NCBI RefSeq assembly: GCF_964355755.1
Contig: NC_092671.1
Location: 26,594,070 to 26,658,069, forward strand
Length of the DNA: 64,000 nt
Source: Antedon mediterranea
Lineage: Eukaryota > Echinodermata > Crinoidea > Comatulida > Antedonidae
Direction: 5' to 3'
The notes under the pieces were generated by a model. That model was not told the DNA's origin and made no database searches. It was given only the letters and a program-made list of their open reading frames with translations. Below are positions 1-10,049 of this stretch, piece by piece. Position 1 is the stretch's first letter. Each line of letters opens with the position of its first letter. Both the position numbers and the translations under genes were made by a program.

Positions 1-327
1 TGTACCTATTTGCTAAGGTAAAAACCAACGCTTAGGATTTAACAAGATATTATACAATTAGAACTAAAGGTAACTAAATTAATTGAAAGATTTGTTAATG
101 TTCTGAAATTAAGAATAGTACTGACATTTTAGAAGATGAAGATTTTATATTAGTAAAGAAAAAGGTACAAAACGAATACAGTATTTCAATAGGCACTTTA
201 AATCTCACTACACAGCAAAAACATTCCACTTATTGACAACCTCTTTTAGAAGATTCTATTATAAAAACATCATCAATGAGAGGAAGATTGTTTTGGCTAT
301 ATACTATATCTGCGAAGACTATCTTAC

Positions 328-3300
328 CGTATTTTTGCATGTATAGCATGCTACGGGGATTCCTGCTTGACCTCGACTGGTGAACTGATTGCCGCACTTG
401 CTGCAATTGTACTCACACCATCCGTATTCAAGCTCTTTGGGAATTGCATTGTAGCGAACTTTACAGTTCGGACACCTGTTTAATGATAAATAAATAAACA
501 TATTCGATACTTTTCCGATAAATTTTGCAGTTTCGTAAATATAGTAATTTATTGTGATTTCAATCTTTACACTTTGCGCTTTTGCAATATATATCTAGCT
601 AGTTGTGGTTAGTTTCCTCTTTTTTCAACTACAGTATATATATGATACTTTCTTATTTTTAAAATTAGCGTGTTGAACTGTTCAAATAGAAATAATATCG
701 TGATCTATTATGCTAATGCGGTGTTTTGTTATTGTGATTTGAGGTGATAGAACTGATCATTGATTTAATAATAATTTTAGGTTCACTTAAAATGATACGG
801 TGAATATGAACCCAGTTTTGAGATGAGATTTTATTTTCCAGAGCCGAGCCGGAACGTAGCCCCACCGGAGCCGGACCGGAGGAGGTGTGAAAGACGCTTC
901 ACAGTAAGCAAACTAGAATGTTGCCAGTTTAGAATCTACTAATTACCTAGATACAGGTTTATAAGCAAATACGTGTCTCCAGTAAACTCGATCACATGGC
1001 CTGCATCCAAACTCTCGGTGTTCCTCCAGTTGTTTGTTATGTGTCTTCAAGTTGTCTAGAGTGAGGGTTGCTACACCTTCTGGACATTCTGTTGGACACG
1101 GATTCCGGTCCTGTTTAAAATACAACGTTATTAAAACTAGTGACCATAAACGTAATAAAATCAACATCGGCGTTGCAAATCATCATCAACTTATACATAG
1201 ACAATATACATGATACAAAAAAGCAGTAGAAAACGTTGATAAAATCTCATAGCCTATTACATTTAGTACTCATTATAGCAGCTGAATAAAACCAACGAGA
1301 TGGACAGGTAAGGTCTACTGTTACGCAGAACTTTTTAAAAAACACCACTGAACACTGCACTGAACTGGGTTGTTGTTGTTGGCGTCGTTTTTTCTGCTCG
1401 TAAATTATCAACAAAATCGATCAACACATTTTAAATCTTGCCTGACAAACGTCACCTAAAAGCCTGACTTATTAAATTCGAACTGCAAACTTCTTTTATG
1501 AATCGCATTTGAAGTAATTGCTCGAATTAGCACTTTTTTACTTTTTACTAAAGTCCGGTTCAAGAATACGGGCGTACGAATTTTTGTCATTGACTTTTTT
1601 TACAATCAATTTTATCCACAACTTTCTTTCCTTGGCGTTTAGTTTTAATGGAAGTAGACCTATAAATTCTGAATTGATAGGAAAGAAGAAAAAAACTTAC
1701 ACCGGTCAGACGTCTTTGAAGCATACCCACTGTTACTTCTACGCGTTGTTTTTCTCCTCTTACGAGGAAGTGAATTGTGCCATTGCTGGCAATTGTAAAT
1801 TCCATGTGTAGAAGATTCAACTGTTCCTGCATTATAGCACAGCAGACAGATTTCACCTAAATGAATTAATAACTATGTAAAGTAGGCCTAGCAAACATTT
1901 AGGATCTTTCATGTATTGTCCGACAAAACATGAAAAATGAAGATTAATTTTTAAAAAAGACTTGATTAAATAGCCTATGTCATTTTGCAGTTTTAATAAA
2001 TAAAGTTAATCACTTCTGTAGAAAAAAAAATGTCGCTTAAAAAAAGACCAAATAAACCATTAAATTCAACCAAAAACCCATATGACCCAAAGCCTATAGT
2101 AATAGCGTTTGTCATTTTTGTTCATCGCTCCTCCTAATTGAAAGTCATGAATCGTGACCCGGATGTAAATTTATAAAACTATTAAATCAATCAACTTAGA
2201 AATATCTTTGTCGGTATAGCTTGTGAAACAAAACAAAAGAATGAAAGTGTAATTGCCTTTCTTACCTTATCTCTCTGTTCGGAGATTTCGTCTCCATGAA
2301 ATTTAAAATTTTCACTGCTAACGTAAAAACTCTGAAATTGTAAATTTACAATCAATTAGAAAAGCATTGCCTACCATAGATATATAGTCTTCTGCGCAAA
2401 GTGGCAGTCACCACCAATTGACATTAAACCAATCTAAAGGCCCATTTACACCAAGAGACGATAACGATCAACGATAAATATACAAATAGGCATATAGGCC
2501 TAGGCCTAGATGCATTTTCCATACATAAAACTAACGAAATATTATAGGCCTAAAACTTTTCATTAGAACTATAGAATACCCATCTAGCCTAGGCGCGCCC
2601 TAGGCTTAGTAGGCTATGCTTCCTTTTATTTGATAAAAATGACATTTTCACACGTCCAATCAAATGACGTCATGATTATCCTAGTAAGAGCAATATCGTG
2701 ACATTGGAACAGTTTACCAGCCGACGCACAGTGGGCCAGAATTGGTTCAAAGTGTGCCAAAAGTCCATCCGCATAAATAAATACTGATTACCTTAATTTT
2801 TAAAGGATCTAATGGGTTTTCAGACCCGTAGAATTTAATGGAAGTATTTTTAAATAGGTATGACGTAATACAAATGGTGTTTTCTGATTGGTTGAGGCGA
2901 ATGTGCTTGTAATTCTTATGTCGATTGATATTACATTCATTATTGAAAGTGTAAGGGTTTCTATTACACCCAATAAATCCAACTGGAACATTTTCTTAAT
3001 ATATTAGACGTCATAAAATAATAATTTTTGATTAGATGACTTTAATGTGTGATTAAATTGCATCCGTGATTAAAACGTACTTAAATTATTTAAAGATCCA
3101 CAGAGTTCAATGAAACCATCTTCATCAGTATAATGTCATTACAAATACTGTTTTCTGATTGTGTGAATAATATTAATATTGAGAATAGGTTTTTATTGCA
3201 TGTTACAAATAAGGGTTTAAATGACTGAAATACATCACTTATGTTGTTGTTTTCATTGTATGTTTTCGTTGATAGACTCTTCGCTCATCATACCTATCAG

Positions 3301-6003
3301 TAATACAGAACTCGAAATAATTGATGAACCATGAACTAGGAGAACATGTACACTCACTGGCATTTTATACCATGGATAGAGTTGTATATATAACTCTGCT
3401 GTTTTTCGGCAGTAGTCCTTAAATTGTAAAGGGTCTAAACACGTACTAGATTTTATTACATCCAACCCGCAAATTTCAGCGAAAGTCTCCTTTTCCTGGA
3501 GAGCTAGCTCTGCAAGCTATGTTTCCATTGTTTTCCTGAACCTTGTTTAAGTTCATCTACTTTCATTCCTATATCTTTTTTAAATCGATCGTGTATTTCT
3601 TTTCTTCATATCGGCAACGATGGCTTTTTCACTATCAGACGAAATACGCCACTTTTTTTAATGGCATTCTGTACCAATATGAATTAGCATTTCAAAGCAC
3701 CTACTCCATTTGTGTAGTGGCGAGAGCCATAGCTGTAGGCTTCTTCACTTGACGATGGGAGTTTATCCAAATCATTAAACTGTTTTGGAGTATAGCTCCA
3801 CATGTATAACATCGCATTGAATACTTGGTTTCAGTCAAAGCATTCACGACCTTTTGGTCAACTATGGTGAATTGTAAATTGTAGTGTATTTAGATGTTGT
3901 CTTTTCTGTTTTCATCGGCAGCCAGTTCATAGTTAATCTATATCAAATAATATATTGAATTTCAGGTGTAAAGGTCGGCAAAATCACGAGGAAGTATCTT
4001 TATGTTCAACTACTTCTTTAATTTCTTCTTTTTTTTACTGAACAATTCGAAGTGCAGTTTGGTCCAGCAAGCTTTGAGGGGGTACTCTTGCCGAATCTTC
4101 TTTAACCGTTATATTATTTACGTAGCATCTATGCTAGCTTCCCTCACGTTCCACAAACCTGTTTGGTATGACTGTTTTGTCATATCACTTTCAACTAGCT
4201 AAAAGTGACAAAGCTTTTTCACTTGTAAACTTGATCGCTTCTGTTTTTTTTCGGATATTAACTTTCTTATTTTAGCTGGTCTTAATGGTGTTAGCATTGC
4301 AAACTTCAGCACATATTTTAAATGTGAATTTTGCTTATAGACGCCTTGTGAAGCAGCATAGAGAAGTTCTTCTAGTTCTCTGACTAATAATACCTGATGA
4401 AATGAACCTTGTGACGGCCATACTTGTACCATCTTCTTCGTAAATAATAAAGAAAATGGTTTGATAGTTTTAGTAGTATACTCCAAAAGTTCTTTTGGTA
4501 TGTTCTCGTCATTCCTTACATTGTAATGTAAACGCAATTCACGTAAACATACATTGCAGGCTAGTTCAATGTTGGTAATTAAACCAGCCGAATGGACAGC
4601 TTTAAAGGTTGTATTTTGATATGGAGGCCATGTTACCTGTACCTACATTTATGAATGCTTATTCTCACACTGGTAGCATTCTATTTTCCAATACAGACGC
4701 GTCGTGGAAAGGTCTCTTCGTCAAATTCGTGCGATTGCGGTACATCGATGTGTCAATGAAAATTCATTATAAATTTATTTTAAAACGGTACATTTAAATA
4801 GCTTCCTATATGCAATGTCGCAAATTTTCGCAGCCAAATTTGGTATTAACGTAAAGCTCAAGTTTACTCAAAATATTAATGTCAAAATTAGCGCGCGAAT
4901 CTACGCGAATCCAAACTATTTTAGTGGTGGTATTTTTGGGCTATATTTTGTGACTTTTAACCCGAAAATAAAGCAATAATCGAAAATGTTATTTTACTGC
5001 CTAATATCATTAATAACAGACAACAATTTCATGCAGTATGAAATCCATTGCTTTTTTCTAGAAAAAATAACAGCGAATTTATCAAAACTGTTGTTTTTGC
5101 TCATTTTAAGTGAAGTAAGTTTCTTCAAGTTTCCATGGTTACAAGACACTATTAAAATTTACAAAAAATAAAATTATTAGTGGATTTATATAATTTAAGA
5201 TGTCTTCTTCCTAATCCAATATTAAAAAGTTCGGAATGCCACATTTACCATTTTGGACTTTTGGCACACTTTGAATTGATTCTGGCCCACTGTGCGACGT
5301 TGTCAATTCTGAGACCACTAAAACACCTTCAAGAATCGCATCGACACAATGTAGCCTAGTTGATATGGGGTTAAAAAGGCATCGCCTAAACTTTCCCATT
5401 ATAACTAAACTAAACTAAACAACGATTTTAATTTTTATTGTTTTTATTTATCATGACGTCATTTGATTGGAATTTTTAAAATATTAGCCTAGGCCTAGGC
5501 CCTAGGCTATTTATTTATTATTATTAAATAACCTATTATATTTTATATAGGGCCTACAGCATAAATGATTAGAGGCCCGGTCACACTTTATAATATACAC
5601 CGATATTTCACGTCCGATAGTTATCGGTTAGGCCTAGGCCTATTAGGCCTAGGTGTGACCGGGCCTTAGGCCTATCAAATAGTTGTAGCCTACTATGCCT
5701 AGGCTAGGCCTAGCTAGGCTAGTAGGCTAGAACGGAAACCTTTATAATTTCTTTTGTTTTATGTAAAAAAACAATGCATGCTTAGGCCTATATATTTATC
5801 GTCGATCGTTATCGTCCTATTTAGTGTAAATGAGCCTTAAGACCCGGTCCCGGCTGACATACTACAAATCAATAGGCCCAGCAACGCATAGCATAATTAT
5901 TAGGTATTACTATTAGACTAGGTACGTATGTAAAAATTACATTCAGAAGCGGCGCGCGTATACGTAAACATATTATTCTTACCTTTTCAATTTCTTGTGG
6001 CAT
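328..6003 (-). CDS. SHFL: Shiftless-like protein (SHFL / C19orf66 homologue), 3' end outside window
   Basis: Five exons join in phase: 6003-5983 (start codon, MPQEIEK), 2331-2266, 1856-1701, 1110-947 and 475-328, all with GT/AG borders, giving 185 codons. The known human protein has about 291 residues, so roughly 100 C-terminal residues lie beyond position 1. Exons 4 and 5 encode the conserved zinc-ribbon region: FGCRPCDRVYWRHV, then VSRC meeting CPNC exactly across the splice, then WCEYNCSKCGNQF and VACYTCKN. This matches the cysteine pairs of vertebrate Shiftless in the same order and spacing. Vertebrate Shiftless is a cytoplasmic, interferon-induced RNA- and ribosome-associated protein that restricts programmed -1 frameshifting and several viruses; applying that role here is inference. 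The N-terminal half is recognised only by phase continuity. Intron 1 (2332-5982) holds a transposon. A small divergent gene starts 463 bp upstream of the start codon, so a shared promoter is likely. Confidence 0.82.
825..900. repeat. Half copy of a GC-rich MITE
   Basis: The stretch contains GAGCCGGAC and ends GGTGTGAAAGACGCTTCAC, matching the right terminus of the complete palindromic MITE at 33598-33778 (GGTGTGAAAGACCCT). The left half is not visible. It is a GC-rich island in AT-rich DNA in the intron 3' of SHFL exon 4. Confidence 0.4.
2437..5839 (-). mobile_element. Decayed inverted-repeat DNA transposon in SHFL intron 1
   Basis: Three pairs of inverted segments sit at matching distances from the ends: 2437-2490 with 5785-5839 (GGCCCATTTACACC at the outer edge), 2654-2675 with 5453-5470 (TCCAATCAAATGACGTCA), and 2716-2766 with 5250-5312 (CAGTGGGCCAGAATT). 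Between them lie minus-strand fragments of a broken protein. The most family-like is at 3253-3500, reading LDPLQFKDYC and LYPWYKMPVSVHVLLVHGSS followed by GMMSEES, which resembles a widespread uncharacterised transposase of invertebrate genomes. Another open stretch lies at 4199-4537. Several frames and stops separate the fragments, so the element cannot be autonomous. A smaller inverted-repeat element (about 5573-5668, ends GGCCCGGTCACAC) lies inside the right arm. I found no target-site duplication. Confidence 0.6.
3253..3513 (-). pseudogene. Transposase fragment (broken)
   Basis: The minus strand reads LAELALQEKETFAEICGLDV, then LQFKDYCRKTAELYIQLYPW, YKMPVSVHVLLVHGSS and LLIGMMSEESINENI. 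The tryptophan-proline core and the SVHVLLVHG and GMMSEE motifs match, from memory, repeated transposase-like proteins in marine invertebrates. It is only about 85 residues long, with no complete catalytic core in view. It lies between the inverted arms of the 2437-5839 element. Confidence 0.45.
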
Positions 6004-6466
6004 GATTGGATTTTAAAAATATAAGGTAATTGAATATAAAAAAAGTAAGACTAAATTTGAAACGAGAAACAAAATGTACACGTCTTATTTTATAGAGTTA
6101 AAAATAGCAAAAGTGCAGTGAAAAAGAACAATAACAAAAGAATCATCAAAACACTCCAGATCTAGAATGTACACGCGCGTCATTGACACTAAGTTGCTAC
6201 GATACTATGTCTATGGAAACATAGGCATGAAAAACGACGAAAATAATATTGTAATTTTTACAACATGGTAACAATTGAAAAATAAATTACCGACATAAAT
6301 AATAGTAATTATGTATCCAGTTGATTATATTTTTAAAACCAAATTCGAAGTGTTAAAAAAAAGTTTGTTCATAAACTTCGAAAAAGTTTTTTAAAGATAC
6401 AACTATAGAGGGCTCACTTAAAAAATTGATTAATTTACTGCTGCTGTGTTTTTTTCCGTCGTCGTC
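6004..6466. promoter_or_regulatory. Candidate bidirectional promoter between SHFL and the small divergent gene
   Basis: The SHFL start codon (minus strand, 6003) and the start codon of the small plus-strand gene (6467) face away from each other across 463 bp. The stretch must hold both 5' UTRs and both promoters unless there are untranslated upstream exons. I see no clear TATA box in a convincing position. It is AT-rich, with a short CpG-containing patch near 6170-6185. Inference from layout only. Confidence 0.45.
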
Positions 6467-7463
6467 ATGGACGCTGATGATAAAAAGACTGATATTGGTG
6501 ATTTTATAACAATGCATTTTAATAATCAACAACAGGTTAGACACTAATAAACAATATTTAACACACCAAATCAGTAATGGTAGGCATCGAGTATGCTTAA
6601 TATAGTCATAGCCTAGGCCTAGTAGGCTAGCCCTGCCTGGCAGGGAATTTGATGACTGCTGCCGTCCACATGGCCACTTCTTGTGTGTGGAAGGTTACTT
6701 TCGCCCAGACCGATTGATATCATCTAGGCCATAGGCCCTAGGCCTGTTTCATGCAGACCTAGCTCGCTAGGTAGGCATCGAGTATTTTATTACATATTTA
6801 ACATGCTACAGACCAGGCCTAGGCCTAGTCTACATTTTTGTGGTTGTGATAAAGTTAAAATGTTTACACAATGCGAATATGATTTATTTACCTAATTATG
6901 TCATGAATAAAATTAAATTGACTTCTATTTTCCAGTTTAGTGATGTTGCACCAGATAAGTCATCACAATTCTTTGAAAGAGCCATGAATGAAAGCAAAAG
7001 GTAAACAGCAACTGAACTCTAATTAAGAAAGATTTAAGCACACAGCATGCTTTTATTTTAAATTATTAATGCCGAGACACATCTTTTTCAATACATTACC
7101 ATTTATGAATCTCTTACTGTCTCTCATCATGATATGTTGGCTATTTAAAAAAAAAAAGTATAAATTTTATCATTTATTTACTGGTAAGATCCCTAATTGT
7201 TTAGGAATTTTGTCTCAACAATTATCTGTCTACAGTACATAATGTATAATTATTTGTTTACAATTGAAGAATTGTTTAATTGAGAATTTATATTTTCCAT
7301 TTTCAGAATGAATACCGAGGTAGAAAGAAATGAAAAACGAAGGAAGGAGTTAGAATCAGAGCATGGTGCAGATAAAATGAATGAATGGATACAGGAACAT
7401 ATAGAACATGTAGACAGTTTGAAGGCAAACGTTAGCCCTAATCAGATTGGAGATGCAAAATGA
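6467..7463 (+). CDS. Small charged protein, 96 codons, function unknown
   Basis: Three exons: 6467-6535 (ATG; MDADDKKTDIGDF), 6936-7000 and 7307-7463 (stop TGA at 7461-7463). Donors GTTAG and GTAAAC and acceptors TTCCAG and TTTCAG are in phase throughout. The protein has no signal peptide or membrane segment. The first half is acidic, followed by a strongly charged stretch likely to form a helix (EVERNEKRRKELESEHGADK), then EWIQEHIEHVDSLK. I do not recognise the family; a small adaptor or a subunit of a larger complex would fit the composition, but that is a guess. The exon-intron structure, the polyadenylation signal 114 bp downstream and the head-to-head position with SHFL make a real gene likely. 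Confidence 0.7.
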
Positions 7464-7576
7464 TGCCAAACTGCCTTCTGCCATCACCTATAAAGATTTC
7501 ACCTTCACTACTATAGGCCTGCTGTATTTAAATTATCTACTGTATAATATATATTTTAGAGTGTATTTCGAAATTA

Positions 7577-7582
7577 AATAAA
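7577..7582 (+). terminator. Polyadenylation signal AATAAA of the small gene
   Basis: Canonical AATAAA 114 bp after the stop codon of the 96-codon gene, followed by A/T-rich sequence. It defines the probable 3' end near 7595-7620. Confidence 0.6.
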
Positions 7583-7700
7583 AGAAAATAAAAATTTATT
7601 TTATGCTTACATTTATTTTCCAGTTCATTCTAAAAAAAAATCATATGAACTGACTGAATTAATAATAATATAAATATAATATAAAGCAGGCTATGTCTTT

Positions 7701-8009
7701 TGAGGTGCGAAATGCCCTTGAGGAGTGTGAAATGCCCTTGAGGAGTGCGAAATGCCCTTGAGGAGTGCGAAATGCCCTTGAGGAGTGCGAAATGCCCTTG
7801 AGGAGTGCGAAATGCCCTTGAGGAGTGCGAAATGCCCTTGAGGAGTGCGAAATGCCCTTGAGGAGTGCGAAATGCCCTTGAGGAGTGTGAAATGCCCTTG
7901 AGGAGTGCGAAATGCCCTTGAGGAGTGCGAAATGACCTTGAAGAATGCGAAATGCCCTTGAGGAGTGCGAAATGCCCTTGAGGTGTGCGAAATGCCCTTG
8001 AGGAGTGCG
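7701..8009. repeat. 20-bp minisatellite, about 15 copies
   Basis: The unit AGGAGTGCGAAATGCCCTTG repeats head to tail about 15 times with very few substitutions (AGTGTG in two units, a divergent unit near 7930, AGGTGTGCG near 7980). Since 20 is not a multiple of three and the unit has no stop on the minus strand, long artificial open frames run through it; they are not genes. It sits just downstream of the small gene's polyadenylation signal. Confidence 0.95.
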
Positions 8010-8968
8010 ATCTCCTTACAGACAAAATGTGATAAACTTCTACACACCATGATAGATACAGCACACATACAGCACCCCTGAATAAACTGAGGGGTGATTT
8101 GTAGCACACCTACAATTTTTAAGGCCTGATAAAGCACAATAAAAAAAGTCTTTGCAAAAACGTAATGTATTGAAATGGTATGATACTATAATGCTGCTCA
8201 GTCTGGTAATGTTTGTGATGTAATGAATTTAAATGTTTGGATACACTTTTCTGATAAACTTTTATTTTATTATTGTTTTCAATATTCAGCTTGCGGTTAT
8301 TTATGAGCATAATCCTGGTTGTAATAGACCACTTGAAAAGGAACAGAAAAATAAATAACGCAAGTAATCTACACATGTCACTTATGTGTATAAAGTGATC
8401 CAAGTGCTCCAATCCTCTGATATGCTTGTTATATAACTCAAATAAGTTACATCCCATAATTCTCTAACTCTGATAGGTTTAATAAATTTGTAAAATGCAA
8501 CTACGCACAAAGTAAATAAAAGAAGTTGTCATTGGACAAGTGCTTCACATATATTTATATCAGTGTTGTTTTTTTGCCAATTAAATTGGTAAATCGTGGA
8601 AACAGCTTAGTAAAGACCAACAATTATATACAATATACACAGAATAGAATTATAATTGTTTACCACACTCTATTTTATGGAATTGGTCTGTTTTTTAATT
8701 GATTGGTTGATTGGTTTTATAATTGATCTGATGAAACACGATAGTTGACTACATACAACATCAATAATATTTGAATTCAGAATATTTTATTACCAAATTT
8801 CCCAAATTATTTACAATCTAATGAATTTATTACATTTATTTTCACAAAAACAGATTGCAATCAGAAAGGAAGTTTTCATTTACAGATATAATATAAAGAA
8901 ATATTTACAAATACTTTAGTATACATATTTACAAACTAAACATTAGTTCACTTTTACTTGTGTATAAA

Positions 8969-9238
8969 ACTTTGGTTGGGATAATTATTTACCTTTAGGG
9001 AAGCCTGCTTTAAACTTTGGTTGGGATAATTATTTACCTTTAGGGAAGCCTGCTTTAAACTTTGGTTGGGATAATTATTTACGTTCAGGGAAGCCTGCTT
9101 TAAACTTTGGTTGGGATAATTATTTACCTTCAGGGAAGCCTGCTTTAAACTTTTGTTGGGATAATTATTTACCTTCAGGGAAGCCTGCTTTAAACTTTTG
9201 TTGGGATAATTATTTACCTGTAGGGAAGCCTGCTTTAA
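8969..9238. repeat. 45-bp tandem repeat, six copies
   Basis: Six head-to-tail copies of a 45-bp unit that begins ACTTTGGTTGGGATAATTAT and ends GGGAAGCCTGCTTTAA. Copies start at 8969, 9014, 9059, 9104, 9149 and 9194 and differ by one to three bases. Intergenic, between the small gene and the 3' end of KIF9. Confidence 0.95.
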
Positions 9239-9975
9239 AACATTAAGGAAATTTTATTAACACAAATACAATATACATCGTACAAAGTCAGGTTATTTTA
9301 AAAATTAATTTTAGTAACCTACATTTTAAGCTCATCCTGAGCTGATTAATGGGCTCCTGTCTGTGTTGGGTGCTGATCAGGGCCAAAAAATAATGTTGGG
9401 GTCTCCAAAATTTAGGAATCAATGAAACAGGGGTTTATAGAGAAAATATAACCCATGTTTCTGTGGGCTTAAAATCTCTCATTTCCACTAGAATCCGCCA
9501 ACCAACCACTTCCATAACTTTTGGAAGTTGGAAATCATACTCAATTAACTATTCTTTATTATAACCCTTGACCTGATTGCTAGAAAATAAAGGATACTTT
9601 GTGACTCCAACCTGTTGGCCTATACAAGAATATTATTAAGATCTTTTTTTTAGTATTAGTAGGTAGTTAAAAAATGCATACAAATATCTCCCTGAAATAA
9701 ACATGGAAGTATAACCATCAAATCTTGCAATACCAGACACCAGATATCTTTAGAAATTCTAGTTTTTGCACTTTCACTGAATAGTACTGGGACTCTGGTT
9801 TCGAGTTCCTGTTCCAAAGAGTTCACAGTTGTATCAACTTACAACCTACACTCAAGATTGTTTTAATCAATGTTGAAATAAAAATAAACCTTTTAAAGCT
9901 AGGCTATTGCTATTTTTCCCCAACATGATTTATATACAACAAATCAAATTGCAAGATTTTCGTAATAATATTACA

Positions 9976-9981
9976 TTTATT
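9976..9981 (-). terminator. Polyadenylation signal AATAAA of KIF9
   Basis: The plus-strand TTTATT reads AATAAA on the KIF9 strand, about 70 bp past the KIF9 stop codon at 10050-10052. This short 3' UTR fits a terminal exon ending near 9950. Confidence 0.5.
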
Positions 9982-10049
9982 ACAGCTGCTACAAATAATT
10001 ATTCCCCATTTTTAGAAATTAAATCAAATTCTCTTTTCTTTTCTACTGA

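Larger units (their letters stand above)
7583..9975. other. Intergenic stretch between the small gene and KIF9
   Basis: Apart from the two tandem arrays I see no gene here. The open frames at 8119-8457 and near 7630-8137 have no recognisable domain and overlap the minisatellite. The stretch 9300-9960 has no feature I can support. Confidence 0.6.

Noticed and set aside
4199-4537. 112-codon minus-strand open frame as a host gene
   Set aside because: It sits between the inverted arms of the SHFL-intron transposon with no splice context; more likely element-derived.
7701-8009. CRISPR-like regular array
   Set aside because: The units are contiguous with no unique spacers, and this is an animal genome.
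7630-8137. Two overlapping minus-strand open frames of 148-159 codons
   Set aside because: They are readings of the 20-bp minisatellite in different frames and have no conserved domain.
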